Source: Bryobacterales bacterium (GTDB lineage: Bacteria; Acidobacteriota; Terriglobia; Bryobacterales; Bryobacteraceae). Taken from it: a DNA stretch of 6,282 nucleotides. Where the stretch lies: assembly GCA_003142355.1 (NCBI GenBank), contig PLMF01000086.1, forward strand, positions 1-6,282. Reading direction: 5' to 3'. The translations under genes and the position numbers were made by a program. Below are positions 1 through 4,479 of this stretch, piece by piece. How positions within the stretch are numbered: position 1 is the first letter of the stretch; each line of letters starts with the position of its first letter. The notes beneath the pieces were generated by a model. That model worked only from the letters and a program-made list of their open reading frames with translations. It searched no databases and was not told the origin of the DNA.

Positions 1-93
1 CTCGCCGACCTGGTGCGGGCGGGCCGCATTACGCGCGAAACGGCGCTGGCACACTGCTTCCGGACGGACGATTTCGAGCGGTATTTGGGGTAA
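1..93 (+). CDS. C-terminal end of a probable PilT-family twitching-motility ATPase (partial)
   Basis: Reading frame 1 is open from the left edge to TAA at 91-93 and gives 30 residues, beginning LADLVRAGRITRETALAHC and ending FERYLG. A leucine-rich helix, then G-[RK]-[IV]-T-x-E-x-A-L, then an acidic stretch and a short tail is how PilT/PilU hexameric ATPases usually end. Those proteins power type IV pilus retraction at the inner membrane. The Walker A and B motifs and the rest of the protein lie outside the window, so the call rests only on this tail. It could instead be another secretion-type ATPase of the same superfamily. The stop codon lies 6 bp from the stop of the convergent brnA gene, leaving no room for a separate terminator. 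Confidence 0.5.
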   Translation, partial: LADLVRAGRITRETALAHCFRTDDFERYLG

Positions 94-99
94 CGCGAT

Positions 100-387
100 T
101 CAGCGATCGGCGGGCCGGGCCGGCTGGCTCTCCATCGCAACCCGGAGAATCCGGTTAATCCGCGTCTGGTAGCCTCTGCCCTGGCCCTTGATCCATGCCA
201 GCACATCGGCATCCAGGCGGATCGTCAATTGCTTCTTTGTGGGCGGCCATGCGGTCGTTGCTTTTGTGAAGAACTCATCTCCGAGCGGCGGAATGTCGGA
301 ATAGTCAATTGGCTTGGCGTCCAGCCTTCGGGCCTCTGCCGGGGTGAGTTGCCGGGGCCTGCTGGGGTCAAGCCGATAGCGTTTCAT
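100..387 (-). CDS. brnA: BrnA-family antitoxin (ribbon-helix-helix)
   Basis: This 95-residue protein is the antitoxin of a type II toxin-antitoxin pair. It should neutralise BrnT by direct binding and, with it, repress their shared promoter. The N-terminal half (about 1-50) is the toxin-wrapping part seen in BrnA proteins, with a DYSDIPPL segment at 28-35. The C-terminal half has the ribbon-helix-helix pattern: strand KKQLTIRLD (51-59), helix ADVLAWIKGQ (60-69), and helix YQTRINRILRVAM (73-85). ATG at 387 is preferred over the in-frame GTG at 405 because GGAGG ends 7 nt upstream of it. This start lies inside the 3' end of brnT (20 bp overlap), so the two are probably translationally coupled. 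The order toxin then antitoxin is normal for brnTA. The Pro/Arg-rich last ten residues are not diagnostic. Confidence 0.9.
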   Translation of the reverse strand: MKRYRLDPSRPRQLTPAEARRLDAKPIDYSDIPPLGDEFFTKATTAWPPTKKQLTIRLDADVLAWIKGQGRGYQTRINRILRVAMESQPARPADR

Positions 388-646
388 GGTATTTCCTCCA
401 CTCACGTTCGTTCGCTTTCCGCGCGGAAATCAGCCGGATAATCTGGCTGCGCACGGTGTAGGCGACCGCACAGAGCCGTCCTTCAATCTTGCCGAGAGTG
501 AGCCGCCGTTCTTCGCCATAATCGCGACGGGTATCCTCGGTGTCCAGCCGGTGCAAGTCCAGAAAAACGCGGGTGGCGTACTCAAACGGTACGCCATGTT
601 TGGCGATATTTTGTCTGGCCTTCCTCTCGTCCCATTCGTATTCCAA
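368..646 (-). CDS. brnT: BrnT-family toxin (RelE-fold ribonuclease)
   Basis: This 92-residue protein is close to the usual BrnT length. BrnT proteins are small ribonuclease toxins with a RelE-like fold that inhibit translation when free of BrnA. Family hallmarks are visible: YEWDERKARQNIAKHGVPFE (3-22), a VFLD strand, the central DYGEERRLTLGKIEGR block, VAYTVR, and the terminal RLISARKANEREWRKYHE block. Start choice is forced: TTG at 646 is the only usable initiator before an in-frame TAG at 671-673, and the second residue begins the conserved block. No strong Shine-Dalgarno precedes it. A -10-like TACAGT ends only 5 nt upstream, so the transcript may be leaderless. An inverted repeat covers the promoter. 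The pair sits between pilT-like and ssb genes with no visible recombinase or repeat, so nothing shows recent transfer. Confidence 0.92.
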   Translation of the reverse strand: MEYEWDERKARQNIAKHGVPFEYATRVFLDLHRLDTEDTRRDYGEERRLTLGKIEGRLCAVAYTVRSQIIRLISARKANEREWRKYHETLSA

Positions 647-651
647 TGCCC

Positions 652-680
652 ACTGTAGCTCTTTTCGTAGCTACACACAA
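652..680 (-). promoter_or_regulatory. Candidate brnTA promoter with overlapping operator-like inverted repeat
   Basis: Read on the minus strand, TTGTGT (675-680) and TACAGT (652-657) are separated by 17 nt, a sigma-70-like spacing. The -10 is fair and the -35 weak. A perfect inverted repeat with 7-bp arms, TGTAGCT (654-660) and AGCTACA (669-675), spans the -10 and the spacer. Its right half contains the 8-bp palindrome GTAGCTAC (667-674). BrnA antitoxins are known autorepressors, so this repeat is the obvious candidate binding site. That assignment is inference. Confidence 0.5.
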
Positions 681-796
681 GCCGCGGCGGGCGCTTGATC
701 GCGCAGCAGCTTGTGCCGGGCGCGCGGGTTTTCGAAACACGGTCCCGTTCGGCCGGCCGGCAGCCGGGCCGCTGGATCGGGAACTGCTCAACGCCA

Positions 797-811
797 GGTT
801 GGCAGCCAACC
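797..811. repeat. Perfect 7-bp dyad upstream of ssb
   Basis: GGTTGGC (797-803) and GCCAACC (805-811) are exact reverse complements around a single A. A one-base centre cannot form a stable RNA loop, so a dimeric DNA-binding protein site is more plausible than a terminator. It lies about 70 bp upstream of the ssb start. The sequence does not match the E. coli LexA box, and no regulator is assigned. Confidence 0.4.
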
Positions 812-861
812 ACGCGTAACCGCACTTCGAACCCCGCCCGCGCGCCACCCCGCCCATGGTG

Positions 862-870
862 TGCTACAGT
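862..870 (+). promoter_or_regulatory. Candidate extended -10 element for ssb
   Basis: TGC followed directly by TACAGT (865-870) has the TGn-TAnnnT form of an extended -10. No good -35 hexamer lies 17 bp upstream, which extended -10 promoters can tolerate. Transcription would begin near 877, only a few bases before the ATG at 881. Confidence 0.4.
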
Positions 871-880
871 TCAGGGTAAT

Positions 881-1363
881 ATGGCATCCCGAAGCGTCAA
901 CAAAGTCATCCTGCTTGGGCATCTCGGCAAAGATGCCGAGACCAAGTTCACTACGAGCGGATCTCCCCGCTCCACTTTCACCCTGGCGACCAACCGCCGC
1001 TGGAAGGACAAGCAATCCGGCGAGTGGAAGGAAGAAACGGACTGGCACAATATCGTTCTGTGGGATTCTGAAAACGTGGCGAACTTCCTACAGAAGGGCA
1101 AGCAGGTCTATCTCGAAGGCCGCCTGCAAAGCCGCAGTTGGGACGACAAAGAGGGGCAGAAGAGATATATCACGGAAGTGGTCTGCTACGAACTCATTCT
1201 GCTGGGCGGCCGCGGCGACACCGCCGGGGCGCCGGCCGGACCCGCCGGCGAGTTCGCGCCGCCGGTCTCCATGCCGCGCTCCGCTCCGCGCCCTCAAGCC
1301 GCCGCGTCCGAACCTCCGGATGACCTGAATCAGGGCATCACGGATGACGATGTGCCGTTCTAA
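881..1363 (+). CDS. ssb: Single-stranded DNA-binding protein
   Basis: This 160-residue SSB coats single-stranded DNA during replication, recombination and repair, normally as a homotetramer. Residues 1-108 form the OB fold, recognisable from SVNKVILLGHLGKDAE (5-20), FTLATNRRW (33-41), EETDWHNIVLW (51-61), KGKQVYLEGRLQSRSW (72-87) and YITEVVCYELILL (97-108). The Trp residues at 41, 55, 61 and 87 include the usual DNA-stacking positions. Residues 109-150 are a Gly/Pro/Ala-rich disordered linker. The protein ends DDDVPF, the acidic tip that recruits repair and replication partners (DDDIPF in E. coli). ATG at 881 is chosen because it begins the conserved domain; the frame stays open upstream to 695 without SSB-like sequence. 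AGGG (873-876) is a weak, very close Shine-Dalgarno. The 3' end overlaps the convergent gene by 26 bp. Confidence 0.95.
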   Translation: MASRSVNKVILLGHLGKDAETKFTTSGSPRSTFTLATNRRWKDKQSGEWKEETDWHNIVLWDSENVANFLQKGKQVYLEGRLQSRSWDDKEGQKRYITEVVCYELILLGGRGDTAGAPAGPAGEFAPPVSMPRSAPRPQAAASEPPDDLNQGITDDDVPF

Positions 1364-1532
1364 CCGGCTGCTTGCCGGTTAGGTCCATGGCGCGGCTCGC
1401 GTGCGCTGGGACCAGTCTCGGTGGTCGGCCCCGCCGCCGGCTTCCCTGCTGCAACCGCTCGAGAGTGGCTATTGCTGCATTCAGGCTGTCCAACTCCTCG
1501 CGGAGAAGGGCCAGCACTTTACCCAAATCCAT
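1338..1532 (-). CDS. Small coiled-coil protein with an AT-hook-like RRRGRPP tail, function unknown
   Basis: A 64-residue protein whose first 30 residues form an amphipathic, leucine-rich helix (LGKVLALLREELDSLNAAIATLERL), predicted to be a coiled coil that probably dimerises. A basic SRRRGRPPRLV segment (about 32-42) resembles an AT-hook, whose GRP core can sit in the DNA minor groove. The last 20 residues look disordered. I recall short proteins with a leading helix plus RGRPP as frequent in Acidobacteria; their role is not established. ATG at 1532 is preferred over TTG at 1565 because the helix starts there and a TATTCT -10-like element lies 10 nt upstream. There is no clear Shine-Dalgarno. 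The last 26 bp overlap the ssb 3' end tail to tail, and the ssb-stop hairpin lies inside this coding sequence. It could be a nucleoid-associated or regulatory protein. Confidence 0.6.
   Translation of the reverse strand: MDLGKVLALLREELDSLNAAIATLERLQQGSRRRGRPPRLVPAHASRAMDLTGKQPVRTAHRHP
1362..1380. terminator. GC-rich hairpin at the ssb stop codon
   Basis: AACCGGC (1362-1368) and GCCGGTT (1374-1380) form a perfect 7-bp stem with a TGCTT loop, starting within the ssb TAA. Neither strand has a T-run after it, so it is not a textbook intrinsic terminator. It may attenuate read-through or protect the ssb 3' end. It also lies inside the coding sequence of the convergent gene. Confidence 0.35.
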
Positions 1533-1542
1533 ATGCGGTCTT

Positions 1543-1548
1543 AGAATA
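1543..1548 (-). promoter_or_regulatory. Candidate -10 element for the small coiled-coil gene
   Basis: On the minus strand TATTCT lies 10 nt before the ATG at 1532. No convincing -35 hexamer is present at 16-18 bp. Transcription would start near 1536, giving an almost leaderless message. Confidence 0.3.
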
Positions 1549-1655
1549 GTGCATTGTTGTACCAATTCATATCAGGGAAAACCCGGCTTCTGGATCAATG
1601 CAGTGGCGACACGCCGGCCCCTGAGCATGGAAGAGGACTGGACCCAGCTTGGATT

Positions 1656-2126
1656 CTAGACTACAGCGCGCTGAGCCAGGGAAATCCCGGCCAACTCCGC
1701 TGGGTCCGCATAGCTCTCCAGAGAATCGAGCGACTCCAGCACCCGCTCCAGCAGGCTGTCGGTCTGCGTCACCGTCGTCTTCAGTGCTTCTATGGAATGC
1801 GCTTGCGTGGTGAGACGCTCGTCCAGAGAGGTCATGGTCTTAGAAAGCAGTTGCTCCATGGCGGCCACGATTTGCGAAGTGGAGGGGATATCCGCCAGCT
1901 TGACCGCGTGCTCCTCCAAGCGCGTTTCGACCTGAGCGAATCGAGTCGCGTTGGCTGATTCGTGCGCCTCCAGGCGGTTCCCCAGATCGGCCATCGAGCG
2001 CTTCAAGTCCTGTTCTGCCACCGGGCCGATCCCGCCACGCCCGCGGCGGGAATTCGTCAATACCGCCACCATGACTCCGGCCGCAAAGATGGCGATTCGA
2101 GGAACGTAACTGGCAACTCGTGACAT
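1656..2126 (-). CDS. Single-pass membrane protein with a long coiled coil, function unknown
   Basis: A 156-residue protein of no family I recognise. Residues 1-9 carry Arg at 3 and 10, followed by one hydrophobic segment (about 11-23, IAIFAAGVMVAVL). A basic stretch, NSRRGRGG, follows, suggesting a membrane anchor rather than a cleaved signal. From about 37 to 140 the sequence is helical and heptad-like, with repeated short elements such as RLEAHE, RLEEHA and LLERVLESLDSLES. This predicts an elongated coiled coil, perhaps oligomeric. ATG at 2126 is preferred over the frame's earlier opening at 2186: the hydrophobic anchor follows it, and a good sigma-70-like promoter (2138-2166) lies between the two positions. 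Its Shine-Dalgarno is weak (AAGAAG). It is divergent from the kinase gene with a shared, palindrome-rich control region, so the two may be co-regulated. Topology is uncertain. Confidence 0.65.
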   Translation of the reverse strand: MSRVASYVPRIAIFAAGVMVAVLTNSRRGRGGIGPVAEQDLKRSMADLGNRLEAHESANATRFAQVETRLEEHAVKLADIPSTSQIVAAMEQLLSKTMTSLDERLTTQAHSIEALKTTVTQTDSLLERVLESLDSLESYADPAELAGISLAQRAVV

Positions 2127-2137
2127 CGTTATTCTTC

Positions 2138-2166
2138 TTATAACACTTTTCCGGAAGTCTATGCAA
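2138..2166 (-). promoter_or_regulatory. Sigma-70-like promoter for the coiled-coil membrane protein
   Basis: On the minus strand TTGCAT (2161-2166) and TTATAA (2138-2143) are separated by exactly 17 nt, the best promoter match in the window. The spacer contains the palindrome TTCCGGAA (2149-2156). Transcription would begin near 2131, only about 5 nt before the ATG at 2126. The AGTACT palindrome (2166-2171) touches the -35, so a regulator bound there could block this promoter. Confidence 0.55.
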
Positions 2167-2203
2167 GTACTGCGCTTAGTAATCATAGTACTAGGTACGT
2201 ACC
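2166..2203. promoter_or_regulatory. Cluster of GTAC-centred palindromes between divergent genes
   Basis: AGTACT occurs at 2166-2171 and again at 2187-2192, with centres 21 bp apart, about two helical turns. The second copy lies within the 8-bp palindrome TAGTACTA (2186-2193). This is followed directly by the 10-bp perfect palindrome GGTACGTACC (2194-2203). The array sits between the -35 of the leftward gene and the predicted -35 of the kinase gene, as expected for operators acting on both. The LuxR-type regulator encoded downstream is a candidate binder by inference. Confidence 0.5.
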
Positions 2204-2207
2204 GCCA

Positions 2208-2236
2208 TTGAAACTGAGCCGTGAAACTGGCATTCT
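2208..2236 (+). promoter_or_regulatory. Weak candidate promoter for the kinase-regulator operon
   Basis: TTGAAA (2208-2213) is a good -35. CATTCT (2231-2236), 17 bp later, is only a fair -10. Transcription would start near 2243, leaving a 30-nt leader that contains the AGGAG at 2261-2265. If correct, the TTG at 2208 is promoter rather than start codon. Confidence 0.3.
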
Positions 2237-2260
2237 GTCTACGAAACCTCCTCTGGCATT

Positions 2261-2265
2261 AGGAG
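2261..2265 (+). promoter_or_regulatory. Ribosome binding site that decides the kinase start
   Basis: AGGAG is followed after 8 nt by an in-frame TTG at 2274. Neither TTG at 2208 nor ATG at 2328 has as good a site: the latter has only a GGGG run 11 nt upstream. Confidence 0.5.
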
Positions 2266-2273
2266 AAGTCTGG

Positions 2274-3239
2274 TTGAGTGGCGTGGCGGAATCCGGGTCC
2301 GCCAGCCGGGGCGGGGTTGCTGATCATATGTTGCTGGAATGCGACTCATGCGGCCATTTGCTCTGGATGAGCGAAAGGTCGCGCTTGGCGGTCGGTCGCG
2401 CGGAGAACCTGCGTGACGCGATTGAGGCCGGAACTCGCTCCCAGCCAGATGCCTGGATGCCCGCCGCCGTGTCCGCCGGCCGCGAGGAGACCGCCGCGTT
2501 GCTCCTTTTGGAGAGCAGCCTGCTGCGGCATTGTTTCCGCCTGCAATGCGCGGAGCGCGATCTTTCCACCTTCGCCCGGCAGCGGCGCCGGGGAAGCGGG
2601 CGTGGGGCCGTGCGCCAGATCGAGCTCGAGCGGCAGCGCCTGGGCCGCGAACTGCACACCGGCCTGGGTCAGATGCTGGCCGCCATCCGCTTGCAACTCG
2701 AGATCGTCGCCGCGCTCCTCCCCGACCCGCCATCGCCGGTGCAGCAGGCGCTGAGCCGCATCTCCACTCTGGCCAACGGGGCTTTGGAACACGTGCGCTC
2801 CGTCTCCGGGCGGCTGCACCCCCCGGAGTGGCAGCGGCTGACACTCGAAGCCGCGCTCCAACAACTCTGGGACCTCAGCGGTATTCCCCACAGGTTGGAA
2901 GCGTCCCTCCGCATCCAACCGCTCCCGCACGAACCCGATCTGGAGGTCAAGGTGTTGATGTACCGGGCGGCGCAGGAGGCACTTTCCAACGTCGCGCGCC
3001 ACGCCCGCGCAACCCGCGTCGACGCCGTCCTCGAGACGCGCGACGATTGTCTCATCCTGACCATTCGGGATGACGGGGTGGGGTTTGACGTTGCCGGGCT
3101 GCTTCGAGGCCCCGCCAGCGTGGCATCCGGCATTGGCCTGCGCTCCATTCGCGAACAAGCCGCCGCGCTCGGCGGAAAATTGGAGGTTCAAAGCGGTCCG
3201 ACTGGCACTACACTAATAGTCTCGGTACCGTTTTCTTGA
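2274..3239 (+). CDS. Cytoplasmic NarX/DesK-type sensor histidine kinase (HisKA_3) with atypical H-box
   Basis: Predicted 321-residue kinase that autophosphorylates on His and passes phosphate to the adjacent regulator. There is no membrane segment, so it should be cytoplasmic. Residues 1-110 are an unassigned sensor region with four Cys: CDSC (23-26), then C87 and C92 in HCFRLQC. The HisKA_3 dimerisation helices follow, with ERQRLGRELHTGLGQMLAAI at 119-138. His128 is the phospho-acceptor and Gln133 the phosphatase-type glutamine, but the usual Asp/Glu right after His is Thr129. The ATPase domain shows the N-box (RAAQEALSNVARHA, Asn239), the G1 box DDGVGFD (266-272) and the G2 box GIGLRSIREQAAALGG (286-301). 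TTG at 2274 is chosen because of AGGAG 8 nt upstream; ATG at 2328 (303 residues) and TTG at 2208 (343) are alternatives. The stop is 26 bp before the regulator's ATG. Confidence 0.88.
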   Translation: MSGVAESGSASRGGVADHMLLECDSCGHLLWMSERSRLAVGRAENLRDAIEAGTRSQPDAWMPAAVSAGREETAALLLLESSLLRHCFRLQCAERDLSTFARQRRRGSGRGAVRQIELERQRLGRELHTGLGQMLAAIRLQLEIVAALLPDPPSPVQQALSRISTLANGALEHVRSVSGRLHPPEWQRLTLEAALQQLWDLSGIPHRLEASLRIQPLPHEPDLEVKVLMYRAAQEALSNVARHARATRVDAVLETRDDCLILTIRDDGVGFDVAGLLRGPASVASGIGLRSIREQAAALGGKLEVQSGPTGTTLIVSVPFS

Positions 3240-3265
3240 GGGACCCCGTCCCTCCCAGGAGAAGT

Positions 3266-3928
3266 ATGCAGGAATCGCGAGAGACTACGGTCGTTCTGAT
3301 GGACGATCACGCCATCGTGCGCGAAGGAATCGCCGCCCTGTGCGCCGCCAGCGGAATGCGCATCCTGGGGCAGTGCTCGGAAGGCACCGCGGCCGTGGAA
3401 ATGATCGCCGCGCTCCAGCCCGACTTTGCCATCCTCGATCTCAATATGCCGGGCATCTCCGGCATCGAGGTGATTCGCCGGCTGCGCGCCTCCGGTTGCG
3501 CGGCTAAATTACTGATCCTCTCCATCACCCGGGAAGAGGCCACCGTCGTGGAGGCGTTGCGGGCCGGCGCGGATGCCTACCTGCTGAAAGACGGGCCCTC
3601 GCGCCACCTTCTGGACGCCATTAGCTTCGTGCGCGACGGCGGCGTCTACGTCTCCCCGCTGCTGCGCGGAGCCGGCCTTTTTACCGGGGCCCAAAGCGCC
3701 CCGGCCGAAAATCCGCTGGCCTCCCTCAGCCCCCGCGAGACGGAGGTCTTTTCCTACCTGGTGAGTGGATTGCGCGCCAAGGACATCGCGGACCTGCTGG
3801 AAATCAGCCCCAAGACCGTGGACACCTACCGCGCCAGCCTCATGCGCAAGCTGAACGTCCACGACCTGGTCGGCCTGGTCAAGTTCGCGATCGAGCGCAA
3901 CCTCACGAACACTTCCGCGCAGCGCTGA
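3266..3928 (+). CDS. NarL/FixJ-family response regulator (receiver plus LuxR-type HTH)
   Basis: A 220-residue transcription factor and the expected phosphorylation partner of the preceding kinase. The receiver domain (about 8-122) has the acidic pair Asp13-Asp14 (LMDDHAIVREGI), phospho-acceptor Asp58 (AILDLNMPGISG), the switch Ser86 in LLILSIT, and Lys108 in AYLLKDG, so it looks fully phosphorylatable. After a short linker, the LuxR-type helix-turn-helix (about 153-215) reads LSPRETEVFSYLVSGLRAKD, then IADLLEISPKTVDTYRASLM and RKLNVHDLVGLVKFA. ATG at 3266 is preferred because AGGAG lies at 3257-3261; a TTG at 3236 overlapping the kinase stop would add ten Pro/Arg-rich residues before the domain. 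The short spacing indicates one operon with the kinase. The GTAC palindromes upstream of the kinase are a reasonable autoregulatory target. The last 26 bp overlap a convergent gene. Confidence 0.94.
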   Translation: MQESRETTVVLMDDHAIVREGIAALCAASGMRILGQCSEGTAAVEMIAALQPDFAILDLNMPGISGIEVIRRLRASGCAAKLLILSITREEATVVEALRAGADAYLLKDGPSRHLLDAISFVRDGGVYVSPLLRGAGLFTGAQSAPAENPLASLSPRETEVFSYLVSGLRAKDIADLLEISPKTVDTYRASLMRKLNVHDLVGLVKFAIERNLTNTSAQR

Positions 3929-4109
3929 CATCGATGCACTCGGCTGCGCAGGCTTTGTGGCACTGCTCGTAACCCTCTAACGACCGGATGAGATCTTCCA
4001 CCGCGTCTCTGCGTTCGTAGAGACGTTCCAGTGCTCGTCTGCGAATGGCGTCCCCGGACGACACCCGGATGCCTTCAGGGGATGAGGAAGCGACAAGGGT
4101 GATTGGCAT
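3903..4109 (-). CDS. Small helical protein with a Cys-rich C-terminus, function unknown
   Basis: A 68-residue protein. Residues 19-48 form a charged, amphipathic helix (GDAIRRRALERLYERRDAVE, then DLIRSLEGYE), likely a coiled coil. The tail carries Cys50, Cys54, Cys58 and Cys67 (C-x3-C-x3-C-x8-C) with His51. Four Cys in 18 residues could bind a metal or form disulfides, though this is not a zinc-finger spacing I recognise. I recall short proteins with an ALERLYERR-like helix in Acidobacteria, but without an assigned role. ATG at 4109 has GGGAG a few bases upstream. The gene converges on the response regulator, overlapping its coding end by 26 bp, and is divergent from the cytochrome gene across 470 bp. 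An 8-bp sequence complementary to its ribosome binding site and start lies 36 bp further upstream. No homology-based function can be given. Confidence 0.6.
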   Translation of the reverse strand: MPITLVASSSPEGIRVSSGDAIRRRALERLYERRDAVEDLIRSLEGYEQCHKACAAECIDVSAARKCS

Positions 4110-4159
4110 ATTCTCCCGTTACGGACAATGAGTAGTCCCGAAAAATAAAATGAGAATAT
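4108..4159 (-). repeat. Inverted repeat masking the start of the small Cys-rich gene
   Basis: ATATTCTC (4108-4115) and GAGAATAT (4152-4159) are exact reverse complements 36 bp apart. The first arm covers the start codon and the adjacent Shine-Dalgarno of the minus-strand gene. If its transcript begins beyond 4159, the arms could pair in RNA and hide the start. Given the AT-rich arms and wide spacing, chance is a real possibility. Confidence 0.25.
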
Positions 4160-4332
4160 CAGCATATATGGTCCCTATATCCGAAATCAAGGAAAATCTG
4201 ATCGAAACTTAGGATTTTTCTGACGCCGGAATTCTGCCAGGCCAAATGGCTGTCCAGCACTCATCGCGCCCAACTTTCCGTCTCCCGCCCGCTGCTGGTC
4301 GACGCGAGTGAGGGCAACCAGCGCCAGCGGAA

Positions 4333-4363
4333 TTTCACCCACAACATCCCGTCTTTTCACCCA
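4333..4363. repeat. Two direct copies of TTTCACCCA, 22 bp apart
   Basis: Copies lie at 4333-4341 and 4355-4363, so their start points are about two helical turns apart on the same DNA face. They lie about 110 bp upstream of the candidate cytochrome -10, a position where activators or repressors can act. No binding protein can be named. Confidence 0.3.
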
Positions 4364-4450
4364 TCCCACAGTGGCAGGAGAATCCCTGATTGTAGTGAAG
4401 AGTTTTTCATCACATTGATAATAAGAGGTTTGAGAATCTGATCCTCTGGC

Positions 4451-4479
4451 TTCCGGTTTGGATGGGCATGTGCTATGTT
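4451..4479 (+). promoter_or_regulatory. Candidate extended -10 promoter for the cytochrome gene
   Basis: TGC followed by TATGTT (4474-4479) fits an extended -10. TTCCGG (4451-4456) is a poor -35 at 17 bp. Transcription near 4486 would give a leader of about 95 nt before the ATG at 4582. The local context GTGCTA also precedes ssb (863-866). Confidence 0.35.

Larger units (their letters stand above)
658..880. other. Intergenic region between divergent brnT and ssb
   Basis: No supported gene lies here. The ssb frame is open back to 695, but the extra 62 residues are Arg/Pro-rich and unlike any SSB N-terminus. The region holds the brnTA promoter at its left end, two palindromic sites (TTTCGAAA at 730-737 and the 15-bp dyad at 797-811), a second TTCGAA at 826-831, and an extended -10 immediately before ssb. 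Confidence 0.6.

Noticed and set aside
386..658. 90-codon plus-strand frame antisense to brnT
   Set aside because: The minus strand carries a clear BrnT protein, and the plus frame has no recognisable features.
695..880. N-terminal extension of ssb by 62 residues from an upstream ATG
   Set aside because: The extra sequence is Arg/Pro-rich without SSB resemblance, and the conserved OB fold starts exactly at the ATG at 881.
1362..1380. Strong intrinsic terminator for ssb
   Set aside because: The stem is good but no T-tract follows on either strand, so it is listed only as a low-confidence hairpin.
2346..3191. 281-codon minus-strand frame inside the kinase gene
   Set aside because: It is fully antisense to recognisable HisKA_3 and ATPase motifs and is Gly/Gln/Ala-rich without domain signatures.
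3236..3265. TTG start for the response regulator overlapping the kinase stop (TTGA)
   Set aside because: A stop/start overlap would be attractive for coupling, but AGGAG directly precedes the ATG at 3266 and the extra ten residues are not receiver-like.
4191..4220. Possible hairpin between GAAAATC and GATTTTTC as a terminator for a plus-strand transcript
   Set aside because: Only about six contiguous pairs, mostly A-T, with a 14-nt loop: too weak to call.
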